From: Rhodobacteraceae bacterium (ex Bugula neritina AB1)
GTDB lineage: Bacteria > Pseudomonadota > Alphaproteobacteria > Rhodobacterales > Rhodobacteraceae
Assembly (NCBI GenBank): GCA_001730095.1
Contig: MDLF01000097.1
Location: 1 to 33,744 of the forward strand
Reading direction: 5' to 3'
DNA: 33,744 nt
Made by a program: the position numbers and the translations under genes. Under the pieces are notes generated by a model. It ran no database searches and was not told the DNA's origin. It saw nothing but the letters and a program-made list of their open reading frames with translations. Shown here in pieces: positions 7,083 through 16,995 of this stretch; position 1 is the first letter of the stretch; each line of letters begins with the position of its first letter.

Positions 7083-8768
7083 TCACCTGTACATTCGACT
7101 TGTTTGACTTACCGGATTTTTCTCCGCACCAAAATCTGCGCCCGGCGCTGGCCGCTCGTCTTTCAGCTTAAATCGTTGGATTTTTCCTGTCTCCGTTTTT
7201 GGAAGCGCTTGCGTGAACACCACCGAACGCGGGTATTTGTACGGTGCAATCGCGGCTTTGACATGCTCCTGCAGCAGCTTGACCAGCACATCTGACGGCA
7301 CCTGCCCGCCGGCCAGCACCACATGGGCCTGTACAATCTCACCGCGCGCCTCATCCGGCGCGCCAACCACCGCACATTCCGCCACCGCATCATGGGCCAA
7401 CAATGCCGCCTCCACTTCCGGACCGGCAATATTGTACCCAGAAGAGACAATCATGTCGTCGTTGCGGGCCGCAAAATGCAAATATCCATCTTTGTCCCGG
7501 ATGAAGCTGTCCCCGGTTATATTCCAGCCGTCCTGCACATATTCCGCCTGCCGGGCATCCGCCAAATAGCGGCAGCCTGTCGGTCCTTTGACCGCCAACC
7601 GCCCGGCCTCGCCGCGCGGCGCCTCGTTGCCGTCCGCATCCAGCACCTTCACCTGATAGCCCGCCACCGGTTTGCCGGTGCAGGCCGGCCGGTGATCACT
7701 GAACCGGTTGGTGATGAAAATATGCAAAAGCTCCGTCGCGCCGATCCCGTCCAGCATCGGCTTTCCGGTTTTCTGCATCCAGTCCTCATAGACCGGCGCA
7801 GGCAGGGTTTCACCGGCAGAAACCGCCGCCCTGAGCGAGCTGAGATCCGCACCTTCATCCATCGCCTTCAGCATCACCCTATAGGCCGTCGGCGCGGTAA
7901 AGCAGACAGTTGCCTTATATTTTTCAATGATCTCAATGAGGTTTGGCGGCGTCGCGTTCTCCAGCAGTGTCGCTGCGGCCCCGAACCGCAGCGGGAAAAT
8001 CGCCAATCCGCCAAGACCAAAGGTAAAAGCCAAAGGCGGCGAGCCGACAAACACATCCTCGGGCTGCACATCCAGCACTTCACGCGCATATGCGTCGGCG
8101 ATAATCAGCAGATCCCTATGGAAATGCATCGTCGCCTTGGGCGCCCCCGTGGTGCCTGAAGTAAATCCCAGCAGCGCCACATCATCGCGGCCCGTCTTCA
8201 CGGCCTCATAGGTCACCGGTTTTTCTAGCGCCAGCCGATCCAGCTCCGCATCATGGTTAGAAGTGCCATCGAACCCGACAACCGTTTTCAGGAATGCCGA
8301 TCCCTTGGCGCAGGCCACCAGCTCATCCTTCAGCCTGGTGTCACACAGCGCATGGGAGATCTCGGCCTTGTCGACAATCTTGGCCAGCTCCCCCTTGCGC
8401 AACAGCGGCATGGTATTGACCACCACCGCACCCGCCTTGGTCGCCGCCAGCCAGCACGCCACCATCGCAGGGTTGTTGGCAGACCGGATCAGTACCCGGT
8501 TGCCAGGCTTCACCCCCAGATCCTCGCTCAGCACATGGGCCAGGCGGTTGGTCCAGTCGGCCAGCTCCTTGTAAGTGCGGTAGCGGCCGTTGCCGATAAG
8601 CGCAATACGATCCCCAAAGCCTCTGTCCACCATCGCATCAGTCAGTTCGACCGCAGCGTTCAACTGCTCAGGGTACTGAAAGCCGTCCAGCAGGAACTCC
8701 GGCCATTGTTCGGCAGGCGGCAGATTGTCCCGGGCAAATGTATCGGTATGCGCGCTTGGTCCCAGCAT
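7083..8768 (-). CDS. abmG: 2-aminobenzoate-CoA ligase-like (benzoate-CoA ligase family) enzyme
   Basis: An AMP-forming acyl-CoA ligase of 561 residues. It is predicted to convert anthranilate (or a related aryl acid) with ATP and CoA to the CoA thioester. The adenylation motif FTSGTTGAPKATMHFH is at about 200-215, the A5-type ATELLHIF near 345, WNITGD followed by GYLHFAARNDDMIVSSGYNI around 415-440, and the C-terminal catalytic lysine in TETGKIQRFK at about 527. It is the last gene of the operon: the ATG at 8768 is 1 nt beyond the stop of the acyl-CoA dehydrogenase, with GGGAGGGAG upstream inside that gene. The anthranilate assignment rests on the linked AbmA-type fusion enzyme. From its own sequence it could equally be a benzoate-CoA or other aryl-CoA ligase. 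Confidence 0.85.
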   Translation of the reverse strand: MLGPSAHTDTFARDNLPPAEQWPEFLLDGFQYPEQLNAAVELTDAMVDRGFGDRIALIGNGRYRTYKELADWTNRLAHVLSEDLGVKPGNRVLIRSANNPAMVACWLAATKAGAVVVNTMPLLRKGELAKIVDKAEISHALCDTRLKDELVACAKGSAFLKTVVGFDGTSNHDAELDRLALEKPVTYEAVKTGRDDVALLGFTSGTTGAPKATMHFHRDLLIIADAYAREVLDVQPEDVFVGSPPLAFTFGLGGLAIFPLRFGAAATLLENATPPNLIEIIEKYKATVCFTAPTAYRVMLKAMDEGADLSSLRAAVSAGETLPAPVYEDWMQKTGKPMLDGIGATELLHIFITNRFSDHRPACTGKPVAGYQVKVLDADGNEAPRGEAGRLAVKGPTGCRYLADARQAEYVQDGWNITGDSFIRDKDGYLHFAARNDDMIVSSGYNIAGPEVEAALLAHDAVAECAVVGAPDEARGEIVQAHVVLAGGQVPSDVLVKLLQEHVKAAIAPYKYPRSVVFTQALPKTETGKIQRFKLKDERPAPGADFGAEKNPVSQTSRMYR

Positions 8769-8769
8769 C

Positions 8770-9930
8770 TTAACTCCCTCCCTGAAAGGCGCCCATAGCC
8801 TGCCGGGCGATCACCACCCGCTGCACATCCGAGGCCCCCTCATAGATGCGCAAAGCCCGGATATCCCGGTACAGCTCTTCCACTTTCTGGCCACGGCGCA
8901 CACCGTCGCCGCCATGCAGCTGCACCGCCCTGTCGATGACGGCCTGCGCCTGATCAGTGGAAAACAGTTTGGCCATCGCCGCCTCGCGGGTGACCCGCGC
9001 AGCCCCAGAATCCTTGGCCCAGGCCGCGCGGTAGACCAGCAGCGCCGATGCATCCACATCCAGCGCCATATCCGCGATATGCCCCTGCACCATCTGCAGA
9101 TCAAACAACGGCGCCCCCTGCACCTGCCGCGCCGTCACCCGCGCCAGCGCCTCATCCAACGCCCGGCGGGCAAATCCCAGCGCCGCCGCCGCCACGGTGG
9201 AGCGGAACACATCCAGCACTGACATCGCAATCTTGAAACCCTGCCCCGGCTGCCCCAGCAACGCCGATTTCGGAATGCGGCAATCGCTAAACCTCAGCGT
9301 TGCCAGCGGATGCGGCGCGATGGTCTCCAGCCGCTCCGTCACTTCAAATCCGGGCAGGCCTGCCGGCACGACAAAAGCGCTTAAGCCCTTCGCCCCCGGC
9401 GCCTCGCCGGTGCGGGCAAACAGCGTGTAGACATCAGCAATGCCGCCGTTGGAGATCCAGGTCTTCTCGCCGTTCAGCACGTAGCTGCCACCATCCAGCG
9501 CCGCAGTCATGGTGGAATTGGCCACATCCGAACCCGATTGCGGTTCAGTCAGGGCAAAGGCTGAAATCGCCTTGCCCGCCCGCGTCAAAGGCAACCACTC
9601 CTGCTGCTGCGCCTCTGTGCCAAACAACGAGATCGCCCCGGTGCCCAGCCCCTGCATGGCAAAGGCAAAATCCGCCAGCCCGTCATGGCGCGCCAAGGTC
9701 TCGCGGATCAGACACAGCGTGCGCACATCCAGCGGCTCGCCCGCCATGGCTCCGGAATGCTGCGTCCAGCCGCCCGCACCCAGTGCGGCCACCAGCGTCC
9801 GGCAGGCGGCATCGGTGTCGGAATGATCCAGCCCCGCCAGCTGTGCTGCAGCCCAGGCTTCCAGCTCCTCCGCCAGTGCCCGGTGCCGCTCCTCAAAAAA
9901 CGGCCAGTTCAGAAACGTCCTGTCCGCCAT
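8770..9930 (-). CDS. Acyl-CoA dehydrogenase family protein
   Basis: FAD-dependent acyl-CoA dehydrogenase, 386 residues, full family length. Seen are [36 protein letters not shown] (flavin/substrate loop), [28 protein letters not shown] and the C-terminal region QLHGGDGV and [17 protein letters not shown]. The likely catalytic base is E364 in IYEGAS. It lies in the aryl-CoA operon between the crotonase and the CoA ligase, so it probably oxidises an alicyclic CoA intermediate made from the dearomatised ring. The ATG at 9930 has a GGGAGGG ribosome-binding site. The gap to the upstream crotonase (about 120 bp) is the largest inside the operon and carries a dispersed box. Confidence 0.92.
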   Translation of the reverse strand: MADRTFLNWPFFEERHRALAEELEAWAAAQLAGLDHSDTDAACRTLVAALGAGGWTQHSGAMAGEPLDVRTLCLIRETLARHDGLADFAFAMQGLGTGAISLFGTEAQQQEWLPLTRAGKAISAFALTEPQSGSDVANSTMTAALDGGSYVLNGEKTWISNGGIADVYTLFARTGEAPGAKGLSAFVVPAGLPGFEVTERLETIAPHPLATLRFSDCRIPKSALLGQPGQGFKIAMSVLDVFRSTVAAAALGFARRALDEALARVTARQVQGAPLFDLQMVQGHIADMALDVDASALLVYRAAWAKDSGAARVTREAAMAKLFSTDQAQAVIDRAVQLHGGDGVRRGQKVEELYRDIRALRIYEGASDVQRVVIARQAMGAFQGGS

Positions 9931-9946
9931 GATGCGGCCCTCCCAG

Positions 9947-9970
9947 TTTCATCTTTCCCCAAATACTCAT
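9947..9970 (-). repeat. Dispersed intergenic box (GAGTATTTGG type), variant copy
   Basis: On the minus strand the sequence reads GAGTATTTGGGGAAAGATGA, related to the TATTTxxxxCCAGAAAGAAG boxes at 26202, 27917 and 30384. It lies between the crotonase stop and the acyl-CoA dehydrogenase ribosome-binding site. The similarity is partial. Confidence 0.4.
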
Positions 9971-10053
9971 ATCCCGCCGCCCGCCAGGAAGCCTTGCCGC
10001 CAAAAGGGCGCTCCCACACTCTCCTCCGGCGCAGGCCCCAGCGATGTCACATT

Positions 10054-10860
10054 TCAATCGCCCTCAAACAGCGGCTTTTCCTTGTTCACAAAGGCATGAA
10101 AGGCACGCTCGAAATCTGCCGTCTGCATGCAGATTGCCTGCGCCTGCGCCTCCGCTTCGATCGCCTGTTCAATCGACATCGACCATTCCTGCGCCAGCAT
10201 GGTCTTGGTCATCATATGGCCAAAGTTCGGACCTGCGGCGATCCGCTCTGCCCAGGCCTGCGCCTCCGCTTCCAGTTCATCCGCCGCGACCAGCTTGTTG
10301 TGAAAGCCCCAGGCGTATGCCTCATCCGCGCTCATTGACCGGCCCGTATACAGAAGTTCCGCCGCCCGCCCCTGGCCGATGATCCGCGGCAGGATGGCAC
10401 AAGCGCCCATGTCGCAGCCCGCCAGCCCGACACGGGTGAACAGAAACGCGGTCTTGGCCGCAGGCGTGGCAATCCGGATGTCCGAGGCCATGGCGATGAT
10501 TGCACCGGCCCCAACGCAGATCCCGTCAATTGCCGCGATCACCGGCTTGCCACAGGTCACCATCGCCTTGACCAGGTCCCCGGTCATCCGGGTGAAGGCC
10601 AGCAGCTCCTTCATGCTCATGCCGACCAGCGGCCCGATGATGTCATGCACATCGCCGCCGGAACAAAAATTGCCACCGTTGGAGGCAAAGACCACCGCCT
10701 TGACGCTGTCGTCATAGTGCAGATCACGGAACCAGTTGCGCAGCTCTGCGTAGCTGTCGAAGGTCAGCGGATTTTTCCGGTCCGGCCGATCCAGCGAAAT
10801 GATGGCAATGCCCTCTTTGATCTGGCACAGAAAATGCACAGGAGTCCGGTTTACCTTCAT
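10054..10860 (-). CDS. Crotonase (enoyl-CoA hydratase/isomerase) family protein
   Basis: A CoA-thioester enzyme of 268 residues with the crotonase fold. The oxyanion-hole loop NFCSGGDV is at residues 64-71, the second oxyanion glycine region [10 protein letters not shown] at 113-122, and [17 protein letters not shown] at 143-159. Aligning by eye with rat enoyl-CoA hydratase, the two catalytic glutamates are not conserved: they fall at I/A in GAGAII and at T142. D150 is a prominent acidic residue nearby. It may therefore perform ring hydrolysis or another crotonase reaction rather than simple hydration. Its ATG at 10860 overlaps the MarR stop by 4 bp (ATGA), so translation is coupled. The role is inferred from the operon: processing the dearomatised 2-aminobenzoyl-CoA derivative. 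Confidence 0.88.
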   Translation of the reverse strand: MKVNRTPVHFLCQIKEGIAIISLDRPDRKNPLTFDSYAELRNWFRDLHYDDSVKAVVFASNGGNFCSGGDVHDIIGPLVGMSMKELLAFTRMTGDLVKAMVTCGKPVIAAIDGICVGAGAIIAMASDIRIATPAAKTAFLFTRVGLAGCDMGACAILPRIIGQGRAAELLYTGRSMSADEAYAWGFHNKLVAADELEAEAQAWAERIAAGPNFGHMMTKTMLAQEWSMSIEQAIEAEAQAQAICMQTADFERAFHAFVNKEKPLFEGD

Positions 10861-11309
10861 CGCTTACCTCCGGCTTCCAGCCGCCGTGCCACCGCTTCCA
10901 GGCTTTCGGCAATGCCTTGCGCATCATCCGCCGTCAGCCCGTCAAAGGCGGCGTTGATCCAGCCCTCATGCGCCTCGGCCTGACGCGAAAACTCGGCCTG
11001 GCCCGCCGCCGTCAGCCGCACCAGATTGGCGCGGCGGTCACCCTCGACCTTCTCGCGCTGCACATGCCCGTCCTCGACCAGCCGCTCGACGATGCCTGTG
11101 ACATTGCCGTTCGACACTTTCAAAACGCCAGACAACTCACTCATCTTGAGCCCTTTGTCGTGCTGCATCAGGGCCGCCATCACGTCAAACCGCGGCAGCG
11201 TGGTTGCAAAATCCCGCCGCAGGTTCTCGCGCACTTCGCTCTCCACCGCCTTGGTGGCCTTCAGCACCTTCAGCCACAGGCGCAGCCGATCTTTTGATGT
11301 CGTGCTCAA
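10857..11309 (-). CDS. MarR family transcriptional regulator of the aryl-CoA operon
   Basis: A winged-helix repressor of 150 residues. The core [22 protein letters not shown], the recognition helix [13 protein letters not shown] and the wing with [13 protein letters not shown] are typical for MarR. It starts with TTG at 11309, supported by GGGAGGGG 5 nt upstream; that TTG overlaps the dehydrogenase stop (TTGA). At its own end it overlaps the crotonase start by 4 bp, so it is embedded within the catabolic operon. Its relatives bind aryl-CoA thioesters or aromatic acids as inducers. The inverted repeats upstream of the first operon gene (14371-14411) are its probable operator, implying autoregulation (inference). 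Confidence 0.92.
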   Translation of the reverse strand: MSTTSKDRLRLWLKVLKATKAVESEVRENLRRDFATTLPRFDVMAALMQHDKGLKMSELSGVLKVSNGNVTGIVERLVEDGHVQREKVEGDRRANLVRLTAAGQAEFSRQAEAHEGWINAAFDGLTADDAQGIAESLEAVARRLEAGGKR

Positions 11310-12031
11310 ATTTCCCCTCCCGACACACTCATTGCGTGCCCATTGATCGAAGCCGCGCCCTTGGATGCAAGGAAAACCGCCGTCGCGGCCACTTCCTCCG
11401 GCGCGATCAGCCGCTGCATCGGGTTGCCGCCCACTACCATAGTCAGCGCCTTCTCCCTCGGGATGTCATGCCGGCTCATCAGCCCGGTGATGGCTGTTTC
11501 GGCCATCTCGGTATCGACAAACCCGGGGCAGATCGCATTGCAGGTGATCCCGCGCTTGGCCACGCTGTGTGCAACAGACCGTACCAGACCCAGCACCCCA
11601 TGTTTGGACGCGGCATAGGCCGGGATATATGCTCCCCCCTGCAACGACGCCGTGGAGGCAATTGCCATCAGCCGCCCGCCCGGCTCCATGCCCGCCCGCA
11701 AGGCGGCCCGAAAGGTCAGGAAGGTGCCGGTCATATTCACCGTCAGCGTGCGCTGCCAATCCTCAAGCGCAACATCCTCGATCCGCGCGGCAACACCGGT
11801 GCCGGCATTGGCAATGACCACCTCATAGGGCGCATCAAACAGCGCCTCCACCTGCCCCTCATCCGTCACATCCGCCACGCGGATCTCCATCCCCGGCCTG
11901 TCCGCCGCCGCCTCCAGCGGCGCCCGACGACGGCCCGCAATGGTGACATGGCAGCCATCGGCAGCAAAAGCCTGCGCTATTGCCCTGCCGATCCCGGTGC
12001 CGCCGCCTGTGACCAATACTCTGCGTGTCAT
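11306..12031 (-). CDS. Short-chain dehydrogenase/reductase of the aryl-CoA operon
   Basis: NAD(P)-dependent oxidoreductase, 241 residues, classical [11 protein letters not shown] is at 8-15, NAG at 75-77, N99, S126, Y139 and K143 complete the catalytic tetrad, and [12 protein letters not shown] follows. R33-R35 after the second strand (AGRRR) favour NADP(H), although this is not decisive. In context it most likely oxidises a 3-hydroxyacyl-CoA-like or alicyclic alcohol intermediate. Its ATG at 12031 overlaps the monooxygenase stop by 4 bp, and its stop overlaps the MarR TTG start by 4 bp, giving tight coupling. Confidence 0.92.
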   Translation of the reverse strand: MTRRVLVTGGGTGIGRAIAQAFAADGCHVTIAGRRRAPLEAAADRPGMEIRVADVTDEGQVEALFDAPYEVVIANAGTGVAARIEDVALEDWQRTLTVNMTGTFLTFRAALRAGMEPGGRLMAIASTASLQGGAYIPAYAASKHGVLGLVRSVAHSVAKRGITCNAICPGFVDTEMAETAITGLMSRHDIPREKALTMVVGGNPMQRLIAPEEVAATAVFLASKGAASINGHAMSVSGGEI

Positions 12032-14322
12032 GCCCGGATCACCTCCGCTTCACGGTCCGCCAGCCGCCAGGCCTGATCCCGGCCCGCATGATAGGGCAGC
12101 GGCCAGCCGCCATGCCGGTCACCGATCCGCGCGGCCTCGTGCAAGGTCCAATAGGGATCTGCCAGATGCGGGCGCCCCACGCAGACCAGATCCGCCCGCC
12201 CCGCCATCAGGATCGAATTGGCGTGATCCGCCTCGTAAATATTGCCCACCGCCATGGTGGCTATTCCCGCCTCATTGCGGATGCGGTCGGAAAACGGCGT
12301 CTGGAACATCCGGCCATAGACCGGCTGTGCATCCATCGACGTCTGCCCGGCAGAGACATCTATGATATCCGCCCCGGCGAGGCCAAAGGCCTTGGCGATT
12401 TCCACGGCCTCCTCTGGCGTGACGCCTGCGTCACCGACCCAGTCGCTGGCAGAGATCCGGACCGACATCGGCTTATCCTGTGGCCAGACCGCACGCATCG
12501 CCTGGAACACCTCCAGCGGGTAGCGCAGACGGTTTTTCAGACTGCCGCCGTATTCATCCGCCCGAATGTTCGATTTTGGTGATATGAAGGACGAAATCAG
12601 GTACCCATGCGCCGCATGAAGTTCGATCATGTCAAACCCGGAGCGCTCTGCCATCTGTACTGATGCAACAAATTCATCTCGAATTTGATCCATTTCACTT
12701 CGCGAAATTTCCCTCGGCACCGGGTTGTTTGCCGACCACGGAATGGGCGACGCGGAAACCGTTTCCCAATTGCCTTCCGGCAGCGGCGCGTCCATCACGT
12801 CCCAGCCCAGCTGGGTCGACCCCTTGCGACCCGAATGACCGATCTGGCAGCAGATTTTCGCACGGGTCTCTGCATGTACAAATTCCGTCAGCCGCGTCCA
12901 GGCTGCCTCATGTTCCGGCGCATAAAGCCCCGGACAGCCGGGCGTGATCCGCCCCGTGGCCGAGACACAGGTCATTTCAGTATAGATCAGCGCCGCCCCG
13001 CCTTTGGCACGTTCGCCGTAATGGATCAGGTGCCAGTCACCGGGACATCCATCCACCGCCTTGTACTGCGCCATGGGCGAGACCACGATGCGGTTCTGCA
13101 GCTCCATCCCCCGCAGTTTGTACGGGGCAAACATCGGCGGCCGCACCGGCGCATCCGCAGAGGCGCCAGCCTTGTCCTGAAACCATTTCTCGGCGCTTTG
13201 CAGCCAGTCGGCATCCCGCAGCCGCAGGTTTTCATGGCTGATCCGCTGCGAGCGGGTCAGCAGCGCGTAATTGAACTGCACCGGGTCCATGTCCAGGTAG
13301 CGTTCGACCTCCTCGAACCACTCCAGCGAATTGCGCGCCGCCGATTGCAGCCGCAGCACATCCAGCCGGCGCTCTTCCTGGTACCGTTCAAAAGCCTGCT
13401 CCAGCGTCGGCTCGGTGCTGACCAGCTCTGCCAGAGCGATGGCACTGTCAAAGGCCAGCCGCGACCCCGACCCGATGGAGAAATGCGCCGTCGCCGACGC
13501 ATCCCCCAGCAGCACAATGTTGTCATGGTACCACTTTTCGCACAGCACCCTGGGGAAATTGATCCACACCGCCGCACCACGCAGATGTGCCGCGTTCGAC
13601 ATCAGCGCATGACCATCCAGATGATCAGCAAAGATCTCCTCGCATGTGCGGATGATCTCCTCCTTGCTCATGCGCTCGAAACCCCAGGCCTCCCAGGTCT
13701 CGGCAGAACATTCAACAATCACCGTCGCGGTGTCGGCATCGAACTGATAGGCGTGAATCCACATCCATCCATGCTGGGTCTGTTCGAAAATGAAGGTGAA
13801 GGCATCGTCGAATTTCTGATGGGTGCCAAGCCAGATGAACTTGCAGGGCCGCACGTCGATTTCCGGTTTAAAATGATCCGCAAACTCATTGCGAACATTG
13901 GAATTTAATCCATCGCACCCGACGACCAAATCATAGTCACTTTGATAGTCGGCCGCCGATTTCGCCAGGGTTTCAAACTGCAGATCCACGCCCAGTTCCC
14001 GCGCCCTGTCCTGCAGCAGCAGCAGCATCTTCTTGCGCCCGATCCCGGCAAACCCGTGACCGCCCGACACCGTGCGAGTGCCATTATGAACCACCGCAAT
14101 ATCATCCCAGTAAGCAAAGCTCTCACGGATCGCCGCGGCGCTTTTGGGGTCGTTCTCCGTCAGGTTCTCCAATGCGTCATCAGACAGCACCACCCCCCAG
14201 CCGAATGTATCATCCGCCTTGTTGCGCTCGATCACCGTGACCTCGGTCTCCGGCTGGCGCAGCTTCATTGAGATGGCAAAGTAGAGACCCGCAGGCCCTC
14301 CTCCCAAACAGGCGATTTTCAT
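12028..14322 (-). CDS. abmA: 2-aminobenzoyl-CoA monooxygenase/reductase-type fusion (FAD monooxygenase + Old Yellow Enzyme)
   Basis: A bifunctional flavoenzyme of 764 residues. The N-terminal half is a UbiH/PHBH-type FAD monooxygenase: [11 protein letters not shown] near the start, and [16 protein letters not shown] at about 275 for the flavin diphosphate/ribityl site. From about residue 396 (MFAPYKLRG) to the end it is an FMN Old Yellow Enzyme domain, with [34 protein letters not shown] and VGRPHLADP. This architecture matches 2-aminobenzoyl-CoA monooxygenase/reductase, which hydroxylates and then reduces the ring of anthraniloyl-CoA. Databases often call it bifunctional salicylyl-CoA 5-hydroxylase/oxidoreductase. 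It is the first gene of the operon. The ATG at 14322 is better spaced from GGGAGAGG than the ATG at 14328. Confidence 0.93.
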   Translation of the reverse strand: MKIACLGGGPAGLYFAISMKLRQPETEVTVIERNKADDTFGWGVVLSDDALENLTENDPKSAAAIRESFAYWDDIAVVHNGTRTVSGGHGFAGIGRKKMLLLLQDRARELGVDLQFETLAKSAADYQSDYDLVVGCDGLNSNVRNEFADHFKPEIDVRPCKFIWLGTHQKFDDAFTFIFEQTQHGWMWIHAYQFDADTATVIVECSAETWEAWGFERMSKEEIIRTCEEIFADHLDGHALMSNAAHLRGAAVWINFPRVLCEKWYHDNIVLLGDASATAHFSIGSGSRLAFDSAIALAELVSTEPTLEQAFERYQEERRLDVLRLQSAARNSLEWFEEVERYLDMDPVQFNYALLTRSQRISHENLRLRDADWLQSAEKWFQDKAGASADAPVRPPMFAPYKLRGMELQNRIVVSPMAQYKAVDGCPGDWHLIHYGERAKGGAALIYTEMTCVSATGRITPGCPGLYAPEHEAAWTRLTEFVHAETRAKICCQIGHSGRKGSTQLGWDVMDAPLPEGNWETVSASPIPWSANNPVPREISRSEMDQIRDEFVASVQMAERSGFDMIELHAAHGYLISSFISPKSNIRADEYGGSLKNRLRYPLEVFQAMRAVWPQDKPMSVRISASDWVGDAGVTPEEAVEIAKAFGLAGADIIDVSAGQTSMDAQPVYGRMFQTPFSDRIRNEAGIATMAVGNIYEADHANSILMAGRADLVCVGRPHLADPYWTLHEAARIGDRHGGWPLPYHAGRDQAWRLADREAEVIRA

Positions 14323-14370
14323 GATCATCCTCTCCCGCTCAGCGCACGTCCTTGCAGATCAGGATAAGCA

Positions 14371-14411
14371 GCTTGAAAATAATTTCAAGCATAAAGTTTC
14401 ATGCTTGAAAT
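14371..14411 (-). promoter_or_regulatory. Triple half-site array, probable MarR operator, upstream of the abm-like operon
   Basis: Three copies of the half-site GCTTGAAA occur in alternating orientation: 14371-14378, inverted at 14383-14390, and again at 14403-14410. The first pair forms GCTTGAAA-N4-TTTCAAGC. The second forms an 11-bp perfect inverted repeat, ATTTCAAGCAT (14382-14392) with ATGCTTGAAAT (14401-14411). On the minus strand a TTGAAA hexamer and TATCCT are 16 bp apart and could serve as -35 and -10, which would place the operator over the promoter. The site is about 50 bp from the operon start. Binding by the co-encoded MarR is inference. Confidence 0.65.
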
Positions 14412-14482
14412 AACTGGATACACATGCCTTCACAGCCCCGTCGCAGAGGCACACCATGCCTCTGGCAACCGGCCAAGCAGCA

Positions 14483-16723
14483 TCACAGGCTGCGCAGATA
14501 CTCCATGACCGCTGGCCGCACCGCCTGATCGCCGCGGTGGCGGGCATCCGCGATGATCTTGCGCAGCTCGCCCAGATCCACCCGCAGCAGCAGCGATTTC
14601 ACCGGCCCGATCGAGGCCGGACGCATCGACAGGGTGCGGATGCCCATGGCCGCCAGACAGACGGCCTCGACCGGGCGGCCCGCATCCTCGCCGCAGAAGC
14701 TGAGCGGCGTACCGGAAATCTCGCAGCGCTCCACAATCCGCTCAATGAAGCTCAGGAAGCTCACATTCAGCGTATCATAGCGGCGGCGCACCCGTTCATT
14801 CTCCCGGTCGGCAGCAAAGAAGAACTGCTTCAGGTCATTGCCCCCGATGGAGATAAAGGCCACCTCGTCAAAGAATTTCTGCGGTGCATAGGCCAGCGAC
14901 GGCGTCTCAAGCATCGCGCCGACCTTTAGGTCGGCAGGCAGAACGTGGCCCAGAATGCGCTCCCGCTCGATGGTCTTATCAACCTCAGCCTTGGCTGCCC
15001 TATATTCTTCAAACTGCGCCACAAAGGGGAACATGATCGACAGGGGGCGCCCTTCGGCAGCCCGCAGCAGCGCCTGCAGCTGCATGCGCATGATGCCCGG
15101 CTTGTCCAGCCCTACACGGATAGCACGCCAGCCCAATGCCGGGTTCGGCTCATCCGTCGGCTTCATATAAGGCAGCACCTTGTCCGACCCGATGTCCAGC
15201 GTCCGGAACACAACCGGCTTGCCATGCGCCGCATCCAGAACCCGCTTGTACAGCGCCACCAGTTCCGAGCGTTTGGGCATCTGGTTGCGGACAAGAAACT
15301 GCAATTCCGTGCGGAACAGCCCGACCCCTTCGGCACCGGACGTATCCAAAGACGGCAGATCCGCCATCAGCCCGGCATTCATCACCATGTTGATGCGCTG
15401 GCCATCCGCAGTGACAGCCGACTTTTCGCGGATTGAGGCATAGCGCTCTTGCGCCTTGGTGTGCATTGCGATCTTGTCGCGGAAGGCGCCGACGACCGTG
15501 TCATCCGGGCGTAGATGCACCACCCCCTGGTCGCCGTCGACCATGATATGGTCGCCGTTCAGTGCCTCTGTGGTAACCCGCTTGGCATTGACCACCAGCG
15601 GAATAGCCAGTGCCCGCGCAACGATGGCCGCGTGAGAACCAACAGAGCCCTCCTCCAGAATAATCCCACGCAAACCGCGGCCGTACTCCAGCAGATCTCC
15701 GGGGCCGATGTTGCGGGCAATCAGGATCGGATCGTCAGGCAGTTCCGCACCGGTATTGGCCCCCTGCCCGGTCAGAATCCGCAGCAGCCGGTTCGACAGG
15801 TCATCCAGATCGCTGAGACGTTCGCGCAGATAGGCGTCCTGCACCTGGCTCATCCGGGTGCGGGCCTGGGACTGTTCCTTCTCCACCGCCGCTTCGGCGC
15901 TCAGGCCACGGGCAATGTCTTCCTCCATCCGCCGCATCCAGCCCTTGGAGTTGGCAAACATCCGGTAGGCTTCCAGAACTTCCAATTGCTCTTTGTCGCC
16001 GTTGCGGGACACTTCCAGCATCTTGTCGACACCCACCCGCAGCTCTTCCACCGCATCCTTCAGCCGCTCCAGCTCCCGGACAGGATCATCAGCAATCGGA
16101 TTGGTCACGATCACCCGTGGTTCATGCAACCAGACATGGCCTTCTGCCGCGCCCTCCTGAGCAGAAACACCATGTATCAGAACCGCCTGCTGGTGCAGCG
16201 GCGATAACGCCGCACCATCACCGACAAAGGCACCCAGCTCGGTCATCTCGGCGATCACCATCGCCACAACTTCCAACGCATAGACCGCGTCAGCGGAAAA
16301 CTCGCGCGCTTCCTTGGATTGCACCACCAAAACGCCCAGCATCTCCCCCAGGCGCTGCACCGGCACGCCTAGAAAAGAGGAAAACCGCTCTTCGCCGGTT
16401 TCCGGCATATAACGAAAGCCCTTGGCGTTGGGCGCATCCGGCGTGTTGACCACCTTGCCATATCTGGCCACCCGACCAACCAGACCCTCGCCGATTCGCA
16501 TCCGGGTCTGGTGCACCGACTCGGTGTTCAGGCCTTCGGTGGCGCACAGCTCCAGCGTCTCGTCATCGCGAAACAGATAGACCGAGCACACTTCGGTTCC
16601 CATGCTGTCAGCGATCAGATGGGTGATCTTGTCGAGCCGCGCCTGACCAGCGTCATCACCCGCCATTGCCTCGCGCAAGCGGACCAGAAGCTTTCTGCTC
16701 TCGGATTCCGTATTATCGGCCAT
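14483..16723 (-). CDS. ptsP: Phosphoenolpyruvate-protein phosphotransferase PtsP (EI-Ntr)
   Basis: First component of the nitrogen phosphotransferase system. It autophosphorylates with PEP and passes phosphate to NPr, then to EIIA-Ntr. It has 746 residues. An N-terminal GAF domain (about 15-150) is expected to sense nitrogen status. It is followed by the PEP-utiliser helical region, the mobile phosphohistidine domain with GSVGSHAAIVARA (H364), and the PEP-binding barrel (GVGLFRTELQF, RTLDIGSDK, MFPFVAQFEE, GGNDLKQFFFAADREN, SFCGEDAGRP). The ATG at 16723 has GAGAGGGTGG upstream and is preferred to the start at 16825, which would add 34 unconserved-looking residues. It lies downstream of lysC on the same strand, an arrangement known in alphaproteobacteria. 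A terminator-like hairpin separates the two genes. Confidence 0.96.
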   Translation of the reverse strand: MADNTESESRKLLVRLREAMAGDDAGQARLDKITHLIADSMGTEVCSVYLFRDDETLELCATEGLNTESVHQTRMRIGEGLVGRVARYGKVVNTPDAPNAKGFRYMPETGEERFSSFLGVPVQRLGEMLGVLVVQSKEAREFSADAVYALEVVAMVIAEMTELGAFVGDGAALSPLHQQAVLIHGVSAQEGAAEGHVWLHEPRVIVTNPIADDPVRELERLKDAVEELRVGVDKMLEVSRNGDKEQLEVLEAYRMFANSKGWMRRMEEDIARGLSAEAAVEKEQSQARTRMSQVQDAYLRERLSDLDDLSNRLLRILTGQGANTGAELPDDPILIARNIGPGDLLEYGRGLRGIILEEGSVGSHAAIVARALAIPLVVNAKRVTTEALNGDHIMVDGDQGVVHLRPDDTVVGAFRDKIAMHTKAQERYASIREKSAVTADGQRINMVMNAGLMADLPSLDTSGAEGVGLFRTELQFLVRNQMPKRSELVALYKRVLDAAHGKPVVFRTLDIGSDKVLPYMKPTDEPNPALGWRAIRVGLDKPGIMRMQLQALLRAAEGRPLSIMFPFVAQFEEYRAAKAEVDKTIERERILGHVLPADLKVGAMLETPSLAYAPQKFFDEVAFISIGGNDLKQFFFAADRENERVRRRYDTLNVSFLSFIERIVERCEISGTPLSFCGEDAGRPVEAVCLAAMGIRTLSMRPASIGPVKSLLLRVDLGELRKIIADARHRGDQAVRPAVMEYLRSL

Positions 16724-16940
16724 TTCCACCCTCTCCCGAGGTTTCTTCCCTGTAGACTGCCGCCCTGTCTGCTTCTCCAGGAAGAAGCTCCCCCCAGAGT
16801 AGTACGCCAGTGTTCTCTCCTCCACCCACTTGTCCCACCCCGGCGGAAAAAGTCCAAGTGTTTTTGCAGCATTGCCTGCAATCTAGCCATCCTGCAGCAG
16901 CCTGGTGCGAAAAACAGGTCGCCGCAGGGCAAACACAACA

Positions 16941-16961
16941 AAGGCGCCCAGAAGGCGCCCT
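16941..16961 (-). terminator. Hairpin with T-rich tail between lysC and ptsP
   Basis: On the minus strand GGCGCC-TTCTG-GGCGCC folds into a GC-only stem, followed by TTTGTTGTGTTT. It starts about 35 nt beyond the lysC stop and fits an intrinsic, perhaps partial, terminator, so ptsP may also have its own promoter in the remaining 200 bp. Confidence 0.5.
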
Positions 16962-16995
16962 TGCAAGGTTCATAATTTTCTTTCCAGCTAAGCGT

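Noticed and set aside
7083-8768. Plain benzoate-CoA ligase assignment
   Set aside because: There are no box or benzoyl-CoA epoxidase genes nearby. The AbmA-type fusion in the same operon makes 2-aminobenzoate the better substrate guess.
12685-13908. 407-codon plus-strand open frame opposite the monooxygenase/reductase gene
   Set aside because: The minus strand encodes a clear full-length flavoenzyme. The antisense translation is His/Arg/Pro-rich, as expected for GC-rich shadows.
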